A stretch of DNA of 64,000 bases, from assembly GCA_964511075.1 (NCBI GenBank), contig CAZEDM010000001.1:186001-250000 (forward strand). Direction: 5' to 3'. The stretch is from CAZEDM01 sp964511075. Lineage in GTDB: Bacteria > Zixibacteria > MSB-5A5 > RBG-16-43-9. Below, in pieces: positions 33,790-42,424 of the stretch. Numbering within the stretch: position 1 is the first letter of the stretch; each line of letters starts with the position of its first letter. The notes below the pieces were generated by a model that searched no databases, was not told the origin of the DNA, and saw nothing but the letters and a program-made list of their open reading frames with translations. Both the position numbers and the translations under genes were made by a program.

Positions 33790-34272
33790 ATGACCTGGTC
33801 TGTCTACAGGGATTTAAGAATAAAATCTTCCCAGCCTGGTGCAGCCAGAATAATAACTCCAGAGGAGATTGATGCATTTTTAATCTCAACTCCTTTGCAG
33901 GGGATAGGAATGGATCTGGTAAGGGTAGCTTCAAAGAACAAGGTGAATCCGATCTATATCCTGGCTCATATCATCCTGGAGACTGGCTGGGGGAAATCGA
34001 AAATTTTTCTGGAGAAGAATAATCTATTCGGCTTTGGAGCGATAGATAAAAACCCGATTGCTTATGCCTTGAGCTTCAACTCGCCGGCCGAGTGTCTGGA
34101 AAAAGTGGTGAAATATATCGCTAAAGAATATCTGGATGAAAAGGGTAAATTCTATGCCGGCCCAAACCTTATCGGCATGAATCGGCATTATGCTACTGAT
34201 AAATCCTGGTGTTATAAGATAATGGCGTTGATGAACAAGATTGGCAATTTTGTTTTCGAGAGGAAAAAGTGA
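33790..34272 (+). CDS. Glucosaminidase-type peptidoglycan hydrolase (endolysin-like)
   Basis: 160 residues. The start at 33790 is set by GGAGG at 33776-33780. The domain matches the FlgJ/Bax-type N-acetylglucosaminidase fold: VASKNKVNPIYILAHIILETGWGKS with the catalytic Glu at about residue 63, then KNNLFGFGAI, and a final KSWCYKIMALMNKI helix. It cleaves the glycan strand of peptidoglycan. There is no signal peptide, so release needs a holin, and a holin-like gene follows directly. That pairing is a typical phage lysis cassette and supports a phage origin. Confidence 0.85.
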   Translation: MTWSVYRDLRIKSSQPGAARIITPEEIDAFLISTPLQGIGMDLVRVASKNKVNPIYILAHIILETGWGKSKIFLEKNNLFGFGAIDKNPIAYALSFNSPAECLEKVVKYIAKEYLDEKGKFYAGPNLIGMNRHYATDKSWCYKIMALMNKIGNFVFERKK

Positions 34273-34331
34273 AAAAAACGTTTCTCGTGAGTCGATTTTT
34301 GTGTGCGTGAACCTATAACAAAAGAAAAATC

Positions 34332-34373
34332 AGGAGAGAATCCCCCTCAGGCGGGTTCTGTCCCTACAAAAAA
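34332..34373. repeat. GAGAGAATCCCCCTCAGGCGGGTTCTGTCCC palindrome
   Basis: Imperfect pairing of GAATCCCCCT with AGGCGGGTTC, between the lysin and the holin. Related to the element at 20131. Confidence 0.45.
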
Positions 34374-34388
34374 ATAAAAGGAGGTTTT

Positions 34389-34721
34389 ATGCTTAATCAT
34401 TCATTAATTTCTCTTTCAATATTCTCCACAGTTAGTGGCTGGATTCTATCCGGAATCGGAACTTTGATAACTCTTATAGTTGCCTGGCTGGCAAAGGAAT
34501 ACCTTCTGCCTTATCTTTCAACTGAGAGGAAAAAGAAGATGGCAACCTATATTCTTCTGATAGCAGATGAGGTCACAGATTATTTCCGGCTGAAATATCC
34601 GGAACTTAAATGGACTGAGTGGCTGGACCAGGCTATCGATAAGATAATAGAGATAACCGGTACCACCAAGGAAGTAGCATCCAGAGCGGCCCAGGCAGCC
34701 ATTGCCAGGAAAATTAATTAA
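34389..34721 (+). CDS. Holin-like protein (LLH type)
   Basis: A 110-residue protein with one N-terminal membrane helix (about 15-42, TVSGWILSGIGTLITLIVAWLAKEYLLP), then a basic YLSTERKKKMATYILLIADEVTDYF amphipathic helix and a short C-terminal helical part. This is the plan of LLH-type phage holins, which open the inner membrane at a timed moment so that the lysin upstream can reach peptidoglycan. AAAGGAGGTTTT is a very strong ribosome binding site. No spanin-like pair is seen, although the host is a diderm. It is the last phage-like gene of the region. Confidence 0.7.
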   Translation: MLNHSLISLSIFSTVSGWILSGIGTLITLIVAWLAKEYLLPYLSTERKKKMATYILLIADEVTDYFRLKYPELKWTEWLDQAIDKIIEITGTTKEVASRAAQAAIARKIN

Positions 34722-35082
34722 AGACAAAGATATTTTACGTTTTTCGGTTTCGTGAGCGTGAGGAATTATATGGGGCCCAAAATTTGAGCCCCTGCAATCT
34801 TGAAAACAGTTTAAGGGTTTAAAAGTTTAAAGTCTAAAGAGATCCTTGCCCTGATCCTTTCTTTCCAGGGGAGGGGGGATTTCATGGTGCGGCCCTTTTC
34901 CTAATAACGGAGACTACGTCTACCGTAGGCACCGTTGGACAGGGTCGCAAATTTTTTTTAGAACAGAACCTTTCTCAGATGGGTCATGTCTCTCCATATT
35001 TTTTAAAAACTTGACAAAATCAAAAATTCTTCTTAGTTAATCTCAAGAGAAAAGCAATAACCTTTGGTTCAGGGAGGAAAAT
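34722..35082. other. Intergenic region after the lysis genes
   Basis: Holds a TTTAAGGGTTTAAAAGTTTAAAG tract (34806-34830), a CCTTGCCCTG...CCAGGGGAGG relative of the CCCTCTCCT palindrome, a half GTCGCAA element, and the promoter of the DUF3078 gene. No gene seen. Confidence 0.5.
35011..35039 (+). promoter_or_regulatory. Promoter of the DUF3078 gene
   Basis: TTGACA (35011-35016), a 17-base spacer, then TAGTTA (35034-35039). The -35 is perfect and the -10 is weak. The same TTGACAAAATCAAAAA context precedes the gene at 49993. Confidence 0.5.
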
Positions 35083-35952
35083 ATGAAATCCATAAAAAAA
35101 GCTTTTATCATTTTAGGGCTGGTTTTAATGATGAATAACCAGGCTTCTGCTCAAAAGGTCAGCACAGAGGATAAGCCTCCGGAATACGGCTGGCAAAAGG
35201 AGCTGGTAAGTAGTTTGAATATCGCTCAGAGCAGTTATGACCACTGGGTTCAGGGGGGTGAGAACACCTTAGCCTGGCAGCTAAGCCTCAATTCTAGATT
35301 CGAAAACGAACAGCCAAAGTATAACTGGACTAATTCTGGCAAAATTGCCTACGGTAAAAACAAGGTAGGGGATGCAGAATCACGCAAAACTGCAGACGAG
35401 ATCATCCTTGAATTCGTATTCACCTACAAATTAGGTCTCTATGTTAATCCTTATATTGCCCTGAAGGGACAGACTCAGTTTACCACCGGCTATGCTTATA
35501 CTGACACGTCCAAAAAAGCCATCTCGGACTTTTTTGACCCGGCTTATTTTATCCAGAGCTTGGGTCTGGGTTATTCTCCCTCAGAGGAGTTCAAAGCCCG
35601 TCTGGGTTTTGCCTTAAAGGAGACTTTTACCCAGAATTTTCCAGTTCCCTATGCAGACAACCCGGATACGCCAGAGTTAGAGAAGACCAAAATTGAGGCG
35701 GGTATGGATCTGGTAGCTGAATTTAAAAAGAAATTAGCGGAGAATGTTTTGTTTACCTCTAAGCTGGATTCCTTTTGCAATTTCAAGAGGTTCGATACCA
35801 TTGACGTGAACTGGGATAATCTTTTTTCCGCCAGGGTTTCCAAGTACCTAAGCGCCAGCTACAATTTCACCTTGCTTTATGACAAAGACCAGTCCAGCAA
35901 ACGTCAGGTTAAACAGATATTAGCTCTGACTTTGACTTTTTCGTTTTTATAA
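35083..35952 (+). CDS. DUF3078-family outer-membrane protein
   Basis: 289 residues with a signal peptide (1-24, ASAQK). The motif GWQKELVSSLNIAQSSYDHWVQGGENTLAWQLSLNSRFE (about 38-75) is the hallmark of DUF3078, a beta-barrel-like outer-membrane family common in Bacteroidota. The rest alternates amphipathic strands (KTADEIILEFVFTYKLG, FKARLGFALKETFTQNF) and ends LTLTFSFL, with a terminal aromatic residue pattern suitable for BAM recognition. CAGGGAGGAAAAT precedes the ATG. Function of the family is unknown. It supports FCB membership. Confidence 0.82.
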   Translation: MKSIKKAFIILGLVLMMNNQASAQKVSTEDKPPEYGWQKELVSSLNIAQSSYDHWVQGGENTLAWQLSLNSRFENEQPKYNWTNSGKIAYGKNKVGDAESRKTADEIILEFVFTYKLGLYVNPYIALKGQTQFTTGYAYTDTSKKAISDFFDPAYFIQSLGLGYSPSEEFKARLGFALKETFTQNFPVPYADNPDTPELEKTKIEAGMDLVAEFKKKLAENVLFTSKLDSFCNFKRFDTIDVNWDNLFSARVSKYLSASYNFTLLYDKDQSSKRQVKQILALTLTFSFL

Positions 35953-36070
35953 AAAGTTGTTTATTTTATAAAATACTGACTATATCAGTGGGAAAAATAG
36001 AGGGACAGAATGATGTTCTATTCCTACCTTACTTGCAATGAGAGAGGAGTAAACATAGCGGAAGGATGTT

Positions 36071-37081
36071 ATGGCACTTCGTTTAATAGAAGTTGTTCTG
36101 CCGGAGGAACGTGTTGAGGAGATAAATAAGCTATTAGAGGAACATAAACCATTAGGTATCTGGCAGGAAAGCTTATCCGGGGGAAAGGTGATGATAAAAA
36201 TAGTTCTACCCACAGAAAAGACTGAGGTGGTTACAGACCTTTTGGAGAAAAGATTCTTGGATGTGAACGGTTTCAGGATAATTCTTCTACCAGTGGAGGC
36301 CACTATTCCTCGTCCAGAGGAACCGGAGAAAAAACCTTCTGAGGAGAAAGAAGCTGAGTCAGAAAAAGCCAAAATTGAAAGGATAAGCCGTGAGGAGCTT
36401 TACTCGGATATATCTGTGATGACAAAACTTTCAAACGTTTTCGTTGTCATGGTGGTTCTTTCCTCTATTGTGGCTGCCATCGGCATTATGCGAAGCAATG
36501 TGGCCATAATAATTGGAGCGATGGTCATTGCCCCTCTTTTAGGTCCGAATGTGGCTCTGTCTTTTGCCACCACTTTAGGAGACCTGCCCTTAGCTCGAAA
36601 TGCCATCAAAACTAATGTGGTGGGGATTTTCACAGCTCTGGTCTTCTCTGTTCTTTTAGGTTATTTTCTTGCTGTTAATCCTCAGACACCTGAGATTTTA
36701 TCACGTACCGAGGTTGGTTTAGGAGATATAGCTCTGGCACTTGCCTCAGGCAGTGCCGGGGCTTTAGCCTTAACCACCGGAGTCTCTGCATCTTTAATCG
36801 GAGTGATGGTGGCAGTGGCTTTACTTCCTCCCCTGGTGACTCTGGGGTTGTTGTTAGGGGGTGGGTACTGGGATATGGCATTCGGGGCATTGTTGCTTTT
36901 GCTCACTAATCTGATCTGCATTAACCTGGCTGGTGTTACCACTTTTCTTATACAGGGGATTCATCCTTTAACCTGGTGGGAAAAAGATAGAGCTAAGAAA
37001 GCCACACGAATCGCTATTTTGCTGTGGATTTTATTTCTTTCAGCTCTGGTGATAGTGATTCTTCTATCAAAAGGAGGATAA
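36071..37081 (+). CDS. TIGR00341/DUF389 membrane protein
   Basis: 336 residues. A cytoplasmic N-terminal domain of about 75 residues (RLIEVVLPEERVEEINKLLEE) leads through an acidic, proline-rich linker to about six membrane helices. The conserved DUF389 core is SDISVMTKLSNVFVVMVVLSSIVAAIGIMRSNVAIIIGAMVIAPLLGP. Loss of pairs of glycines (LLLGGGYW) and the GVSASLIGVMVAVALLPPL segment also fit. The role of the family is unknown; some members are linked to transport or stress. GGAAGGATGTT precedes the ATG. Appears to be a single-gene unit. Confidence 0.87.
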   Translation: MALRLIEVVLPEERVEEINKLLEEHKPLGIWQESLSGGKVMIKIVLPTEKTEVVTDLLEKRFLDVNGFRIILLPVEATIPRPEEPEKKPSEEKEAESEKAKIERISREELYSDISVMTKLSNVFVVMVVLSSIVAAIGIMRSNVAIIIGAMVIAPLLGPNVALSFATTLGDLPLARNAIKTNVVGIFTALVFSVLLGYFLAVNPQTPEILSRTEVGLGDIALALASGSAGALALTTGVSASLIGVMVAVALLPPLVTLGLLLGGGYWDMAFGALLLLLTNLICINLAGVTTFLIQGIHPLTWWEKDRAKKATRIAILLWILFLSALVIVILLSKGG

Positions 37082-37085
37082 GATG

Positions 37086-37114
37086 GTAGGGATAGAACGA
37101 TGTTCTGTCCCTGC
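37086..37114. repeat. GTAGGGATAGAACGATGTTCTGTCCCTGC palindrome
   Basis: GTAGGGATAGAAC pairs with GTTCTGTCCCTGC around a few bases. Right after the DUF389 stop codon. Confidence 0.75.
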
Positions 37115-37239
37115 AAGAACTCAATCCATTTCTGAAGATAGTTGGAATAAAAGAAAAAGTTGTTAAATCCATCCCGGGGGAATTCATATCAGCAAGCTGT
37201 AGATAAAGCGGCTGAAGTAGAAAAGAGAAAAATAAAAAA

Positions 37240-37266
37240 GTAGGGACGAGGTTAGCTCGCCCCTAC
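37240..37266. repeat. GTAGGGACGAGGTTAGCTCGCCCCTAC palindrome, probable terminator
   Basis: GTAGGGACGAG pairs with CTCGCCCCTAC (one G-T pair) around GTTAG, and TTTAT follows. It lies between the convergent DUF389 and 37287 genes and could terminate both. Confidence 0.65.
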
Positions 37267-37286
37267 TTTATATCTTTACAGTTATC

Positions 37287-39506
37287 TTAACACCCTGGTG
37301 CAGGCCCGCCTTTGAAAAGGTAATTGATCAGATATACAACATCGCTGACATCTATCTCACCATCGCAGTTCACATCTGCAGCATAGTCACGGACTGGCAG
37401 AAACCCGCCCTTGAACAGATAATTTATCAGATAGACCACATCGCTCACACTAACGTCTCCGTCACCATTAGTATCTCCATAAAGATATTGCTGAAGCCAG
37501 AACCGGAAAGGATGAATTTGCCAGTCGCTCTGATTCCCAACCTCATCCTTTGCCATAACTCTCCAGTAATAAGTCTGGTAATCAGGCAAGGCATCTGATA
37601 TCACAAAACTTGTCGTGGGAATATCAGTATATTCAAAAAATACAGGTCCAGGTGTGAAACCACTGTCAGAGGAAACCTGCAGAATATAATAGACCAGTGA
37701 ACCTTCAGCAGAAAATCTACGATAAGTTACCTCCGACCAGCTGAACTCGGGCATTGAGTCTAAAACAGTTGAGCTGTTTACTGGTGAGAGCAAAATCGGG
37801 ACATCCGGTAAGGTTGTATCTACGGTGAGCCTACGAATAAGTGAATAGCGAATATCAGTGGTATCAGCTGCCTTAAAAGCCTTAACCCTCCAATAATATG
37901 TGGTCTCATTTAAGGGTGAAGTTAAGGTGAATAAATTGGTATCCAAATTCGAATAGAGAAAATCCAAAGTAGAAAAATTGCTGTCAGTGGAGAATTCCAG
38001 ATCGTAATGAACCTCATCAAAGAATCCGCAAGCCGCCCATTTGAATTCAGGTTGAGCAGATACGTAGATGCTATCCTCCGGTAGATAAAGCCTGGGCGGG
38101 AGAAAGGGAATCAAAAAATTAGAATAATATACATTCTGATCACCCTCTCGCGTATCAGTCCAGATGCAGTGAACTCGGTCATAATAGGCACTCACCCCGA
38201 TATATTCTCCTAATAAACCTGCCAGTGGTTTGAGCGTAGCGGAAGCAGTATCCACAGGCTGATATGAAATGTCCTTATGGATATTAGTATAAGCGTCACC
38301 TGGATCTGAGGAGACATCTGATACCCTGTAATTTTGGGTAAAAGTCTCTCCTCCATCAAAGGAAAAGGTTATATAGGTATCGAACTTCTCGTAGTAAGGA
38401 GGGTCATTCCTCTGGTCATAGAAGAAAACGATTATCACCCCATCCTGATTAACTACCAGCCAGGGATGAAACTGATATACGGGCAAATCCTCAGGCTCAT
38501 CATTCACCCTTACAGGCTCGCTCCAGGTATCACCACCGTCTGAGGATTTTATGAGTAGTATGTCTGAATTAAAATTAACCCCGTCATCTATCCCGTCCGG
38601 AACTGCTAAGTAGATATTCCCCCTGTAGGGGCCATCGGTAATATCCGCATCCATAGCGCACATGTTGTAGATGTCAATTCCACCAGGTGCAGAGTAGAGC
38701 GGATTATTTATCATTATCGCCTTGGAGGGCGTAAAGCTCACCCCTCCATCTGTTGATTTCGCCATTCTCTGGCAGGCACGCCAGATCCCATCGACTTTTA
38801 CCCTGCCTTGCCATACCACGTAGACGTTTCCATAAGCGTCCACCAGAGGAAAGGAGAACTGTCCAGCATCATAACCCTCCACCTCAGCCGGGCTTCCCAC
38901 CACCAGAGTATCACTCCAGTTCATTCCCCCGTCAGTTGAGCGCACGAACATAATTCTGGTAGGATTGGGGAAACGAGCCCAGCAGATGTAGATATTACCG
39001 TCGTAGGTTCCACCGGTTCTATCGATGGTCATGAACTCTTTATCCTCCAGATACTCGTTCACTGTATCGTGCACCGCATAGAATGGCCCTGAAAAGGTTG
39101 CTCCATTATCCGTGGTCTTCCACAGGGCAAGATTGCACTCACCATAAGAGTCAAAGCTGAAGTTCATAGTCAAAGGATAAAAAGTGCCAAAACGGTCACA
39201 CCAGATCGCCGGATCTGAATAACGCTGATAAATCGCCCCTCTCATCAAACTGTCAACCCAGGTGTACCCCCCGTCCGTGGAGATCCCGATTGCAACCCGG
39301 CGATATCCCAGCCTGAAATCCCTCCACACCGCCATCACTATATTGGAATCCGTGGGAGATACCCAGATCATCTCCTCGTTCTGCAGTTCACGGCTGGTGT
39401 CAGTGTTCAGCCTCATATTGGAAACATCTGCTTTTGAATTTTGAATGAAGAAGAGACAAAAAATGAATAAAAAACCGATTCCGGGCAATGCCTTGAAAAG
39501 CTTCAT
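37287..39506 (-). CDS. Secreted Asp-box (sialidase-like) beta-propeller protein with FN3-like modules and dockerin pair
   Basis: 739 residues with a signal peptide (1-26). Residues 50-460 carry at least six Asp boxes (STDGGYTW, TTDNGATF, STDGGMNW, STDGGVSF, SSDGGDTW, SFDGGETF), giving a BNR/sialidase-type propeller. I do not see the arginine triad or catalytic Tyr/Glu of true sialidases, so it may only bind glycan. Two FN3-like modules follow (about 475-660, both with the YYWRV motif) and then a dockerin pair (GDTNGDGDVSVSDVVYLINYLF, ADVNCDGEIDVSDVVYLINYLF), ending GPAPGC. GAGGAGGATAAC precedes the ATG. Likely an outer-surface protein. Confidence 0.85.
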   Translation of the reverse strand: MKLFKALPGIGFLFIFCLFFIQNSKADVSNMRLNTDTSRELQNEEMIWVSPTDSNIVMAVWRDFRLGYRRVAIGISTDGGYTWVDSLMRGAIYQRYSDPAIWCDRFGTFYPLTMNFSFDSYGECNLALWKTTDNGATFSGPFYAVHDTVNEYLEDKEFMTIDRTGGTYDGNIYICWARFPNPTRIMFVRSTDGGMNWSDTLVVGSPAEVEGYDAGQFSFPLVDAYGNVYVVWQGRVKVDGIWRACQRMAKSTDGGVSFTPSKAIMINNPLYSAPGGIDIYNMCAMDADITDGPYRGNIYLAVPDGIDDGVNFNSDILLIKSSDGGDTWSEPVRVNDEPEDLPVYQFHPWLVVNQDGVIIVFFYDQRNDPPYYEKFDTYITFSFDGGETFTQNYRVSDVSSDPGDAYTNIHKDISYQPVDTASATLKPLAGLLGEYIGVSAYYDRVHCIWTDTREGDQNVYYSNFLIPFLPPRLYLPEDSIYVSAQPEFKWAACGFFDEVHYDLEFSTDSNFSTLDFLYSNLDTNLFTLTSPLNETTYYWRVKAFKAADTTDIRYSLIRRLTVDTTLPDVPILLSPVNSSTVLDSMPEFSWSEVTYRRFSAEGSLVYYILQVSSDSGFTPGPVFFEYTDIPTTSFVISDALPDYQTYYWRVMAKDEVGNQSDWQIHPFRFWLQQYLYGDTNGDGDVSVSDVVYLINYLFKGGFLPVRDYAADVNCDGEIDVSDVVYLINYLFKGGPAPGC

Positions 39507-39677
39507 GTTATCCTCCTCAGAAATGATTTTCTAACTCTCAGCCCCTCCATTTTTAGCATACGAATTGATTAGCTTGAAGTTTCTATTCACCTGTTTGGCT
39601 TTCTTGAGTTAATAGCTGCAATTCATGTCCAGATGATCTAAATAGAAATTGCCCTTACAGCCAACTGACATATAGTC

Positions 39678-41009
39678 TTAACATCCGGGTGATTGTCCTC
39701 CTTTGAAAAGGTAATTAACTAAATAGATCACATCGCTTCCGGTTACTTCTGTATCACAATTAGCGTCACCAGCTTGAAGCGGGTCTGGAACAGGACCTGA
39801 TTTAAAAAGATAATTGATTAGATAAACCACATCCGAAACACTTATCTCTTCATCTCTGTTGCAATCACCATAGATCCATTCCGGTTTGGTGGTGAATCTC
39901 CAGACAGGGCCAGAACTGGAGGTATCGTGATTATCCCAGGCTACTACCTTCCAGTAATAAGTGGTATAATAGAGCAACCCTTCTGGGTTAAAGGTTGTAT
40001 CAGATTGTATACTTACCACTAAGGGAGGGGGATTAGTGGTGCCGAAATATACATCATAGCTGACACCGTCGCCCAGATTTGGGTCCCCGCCAGTCCAGCT
40101 AAGCTCAGCCTCAGTCTCTATGCCTGTAACCTCATCTTCTGGCGTAGGATTACCTGGGGTAAAGGGCGGAAAATTAATCCATAAACCTGTTGTCATCCCA
40201 TCCAGGTAATGGGCATAAAAGGGACGACCCCAGGGTGGGTTATTATATTTCAGATACCCCTCTGCATTGAAAACCGCAGCTATGATAATGATATTGTCCT
40301 GGGTTATATCGCCGAAATCATTCCCAAGACCGTCTGTATGTTCATTACCGTCCCAGATTGAAGATTTGATCCATAGATCTCCCGGATTTACAAGGATCTC
40401 CTCGCTCGAAACATAGTCTAAGAAAGTAAAAAGATAGGGATGTCCTCTGGTATCCTTCCATCCCCTGGCAGATACAACCTCTGCCACATAAACTCTGATA
40501 TGCCCCTCATAAATGCCTGTATCATTATTCTGAACCAAAGCCTGAACAGAGATAGTTGCATTTCCACCCCAGGCAACAAAAAGCTTAAGGTCTAATTCAG
40601 GCACCGCTCTCATTCTGCAGGTATCTATGCTTGCTACATACTCCGATTCAGCTTCCACCACACTGGAGGAGCCGAGCTTCAACTGATAACCGCCATCAAA
40701 ATAAACCGTGGGCACACCGAATATATTATAGTCAGTATGCATTCTCTCATAGGCCTGGGTATTCCTGTCCTCTACAAAGGTAAGATAGTAAAATGGATAT
40801 TGTCCGCTGGCGTAGATATTCTCTAATGCATCACGTGCATATTTGCAATAAGTTCACCAGGTGGCAGTGCCGAGTTCTGCGAAGATCGTATGGGCAGAGT
40901 CTTGATAAACAGAAGACTGGCTCGCCCTTACCGGGAGTATCAGCTGGGAGAAGAACAGGATGGTTATCAGGAAAACTGAAACTCCACAGAGATTATATTT
41001 AAGACTCAC
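39678..41009 (-). CDS. Candidate selenoprotein: Omp28/thioredoxin-like secreted protein with UGA-encoded UxxC motif and dockerin pair
   Basis: Read through one in-frame UGA (40856-40854, codon 52), the gene gives 443 residues. The GTG start (41009) has GGGAGGTAAA before it, and a signal peptide follows (VSVFLITILFFSQLILPVRA). Then comes FAELGTATW-U-TYCKYARDALENI, with the UGA exactly where the first cysteine of the Omp28 thioredoxin-like CxxC stands, so the motif is U-T-Y-C. It continues YPFYYLTFVEDRNTQAYERMHTDYNIFGVPTVYFDGG (the cis-Pro region VPT), a beta domain, FN3-like AELSWTGGDP...YYWKVVAWD, and a dockerin pair ending SPGC. The frame is open from the GTG through to 39678 except for this codon. 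A 5-base-pair hairpin with a GU loop follows the UGA at SECIS-like distance. The alternative is a point nonsense mutation (TGC/TGT to TGA). A caller ignoring this would start at 40742 and lose the redox site. Confidence 0.72.
40817..40850 (-). promoter_or_regulatory. Candidate bacterial SECIS element
   Basis: On the minus strand, 18 bases after the UGA, AUGCA pairs with UGCAU around the loop CGUGA (40840-40826). A second pair UAUU/AAUA lies outside an internal loop (40850-40847 with 40820-40817). Bacterial SECIS hairpins need an apical loop with GU some 16-37 bases past the UGA, which this meets. The short lower stem and internal loop are weaker than in well-known examples. Confidence 0.55.
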
Positions 41010-41324
41010 TTTACCTCCCAAGGGGAATTTACAGATATTATCTTTATCCCTTCTATTTTCAAGAGCTGTTCTTTAGGCTGGGGAAATTCTGTTCCCAAAA
41101 GCATGAAGCCTTATTAGAATTATAAACCAAAAACGTAAAAAGTCAATGGAAACCTTTGGTCAATAAGGCTTGATTTTTAGCCTAAATTAGGAGAAACTCA
41201 AGAAATAAGCTTTCCTTGTAAACCTTGAGGACCGGGGGAGATCCCTGAGCATCAAAATCATGGTGGTGGCACAGTCCCGCCTCTGGTGGGATGCCACCAC
41301 CTTAGATTATTTCATTACATTTCC
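41010..41324. other. Intergenic region with a long palindrome
   Basis: Between two minus-strand genes; holds the palindrome at 41262-41301 and the upstream region of the candidate selenoprotein gene (GGGAGGTAAA ribosome binding site at 41012-41018). No other gene seen. Confidence 0.5.
41262..41301. repeat. GGTGGTGGCA...TGCCACCACC palindrome, probable terminator of the 41325 gene
   Basis: Ten-base perfect arms enclose a further TCCCGCC/GGTGGGA pairing. It lies 24 bases past the stop of the gene at 41325 on the minus strand. Confidence 0.7.
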
Positions 41325-42176
41325 TCAATCGATATGAAAATTGATGACAGGCAATAACTTCAGATATTTTGGGTTGTTCTCGCAGTAGTTGAGAATTCCG
41401 ATCTGAACTCCGTTCAATTTTTTGGCATGATTGAAAATCCCAATAGATACCCCATTTAACTCGCGTTTTACTCTGCAGTATGCTCCGACTCCCAAGCCGT
41501 TTAACTCCTTGGCCTTAATTCTTATCCCCGCAATTGCTACACCGGAGATCTTGCCGGAACCTATCCCGTAACCGCCAATAGCAATTCCCTTTATACTGGT
41601 ATGTGCGGCAACTCCAATTCCGCCTATGGAGATTCCGGATAAATTCTCACCGGCAACTCCTACCCCTCCCAGGGCAATGGCTAACTGATTCTCGTTTGCC
41701 ACTCCAATCCCTCCGATTCCTATTCCTTTGAACTCTCCATTCACCATCCCGATACCGCCTATAGCTATGCCCTTGAAGCTGCCGTTGAAAATCCCTATGC
41801 CTCCGACAGCTACACCATTTATCATGGTGGTGGTAATGCCGATAAGCCCGAAAGCTGCTCCATTGATCCTCTGGCTCACCACCCCCACACCGCCTACGGC
41901 AACTCCATTGATGTCCATAGCCTTCGGACCGAACAGCCCAAGGGCAAAGCCGTTCATCTGGAACTCCAGATTATCCTTCGGCTTCCAGAAGGTGAGATTG
42001 ATTCCAATGACCTTTTCCACTCCCTCGTCCACCAGGTTCAAACGAATCCCGGTCAGCTTCTTTGAATTCCCGAAGCTTATGCCGTAGCCTTTTCCCGGGA
42101 TATCCAGAGAGGAGGCAAAGCAATATTGATTGCTAAAGATCAAAAGCAGACCTAAACAAAGAAAAATCTTTTTCAT
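41325..42176 (-). CDS. LA_2272-like surface repeat protein
   Basis: 283 residues with a signal peptide (1-22, FASS). The body is about a dozen short repeats of 18-20 residues with NGVAVGGIGI, KGIAIGGIGM, GISIGGIGVA and NGVSIGIFNH, which would form a glycine-rich beta-solenoid. The C-terminal part (LNGVQIGILNYCENNPKYLKLLPVINF) is the ending typical of LA_2272/LA_2273-type surface repeat proteins first described in Leptospira. Role unknown; probably at the outer membrane. GGGAGATTCTG precedes the ATG. Confidence 0.72.
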   Translation of the reverse strand: MKKIFLCLGLLLIFSNQYCFASSLDIPGKGYGISFGNSKKLTGIRLNLVDEGVEKVIGINLTFWKPKDNLEFQMNGFALGLFGPKAMDINGVAVGGVGVVSQRINGAAFGLIGITTTMINGVAVGGIGIFNGSFKGIAIGGIGMVNGEFKGIGIGGIGVANENQLAIALGGVGVAGENLSGISIGGIGVAAHTSIKGIAIGGYGIGSGKISGVAIAGIRIKAKELNGLGVGAYCRVKRELNGVSIGIFNHAKKLNGVQIGILNYCENNPKYLKLLPVINFHID

Positions 42177-42380
42177 CAGAATCTCCCTTGAGGTTATATC
42201 GATTCTCTACTCCAAATTTCAGCCAAAGCTCCACCAATCAAAAGCCTTGTTGCATAGATAATCAAAGAGAGAAAAAAAATCAAGCAGGAATATCGAATAC
42301 AATCCCCTTTTCTTTATAAGGAGACAACTAGGTAGAGGTTAAAATGATGGCATAAACATCTTGTCTGTTCATTGAAAGGT

Positions 42381-42410
42381 TGTAGAGACGTATGGCTATG
42401 CATCTCTACA
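42381..42410. repeat. GTAGAGACGTATGGCTATGCATCTCTAC palindrome
   Basis: TGTAGAGACGTATG pairs imperfectly with CTATGCATCTCTACA. It lies 15 bases past the stop codon of the gene at 42425 (minus strand). Confidence 0.65.
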
Positions 42411-42424
42411 GAACTACGAAAATT

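Noticed and set aside
39678..41009. Treating the Omp28-like gene as a pseudogene or as a gene starting at 40742
   Set aside because: The in-frame UGA is the sole defect, falls on the redox cysteine and is followed by a hairpin. The upstream part has a proper ribosome binding site and signal peptide in the same frame.
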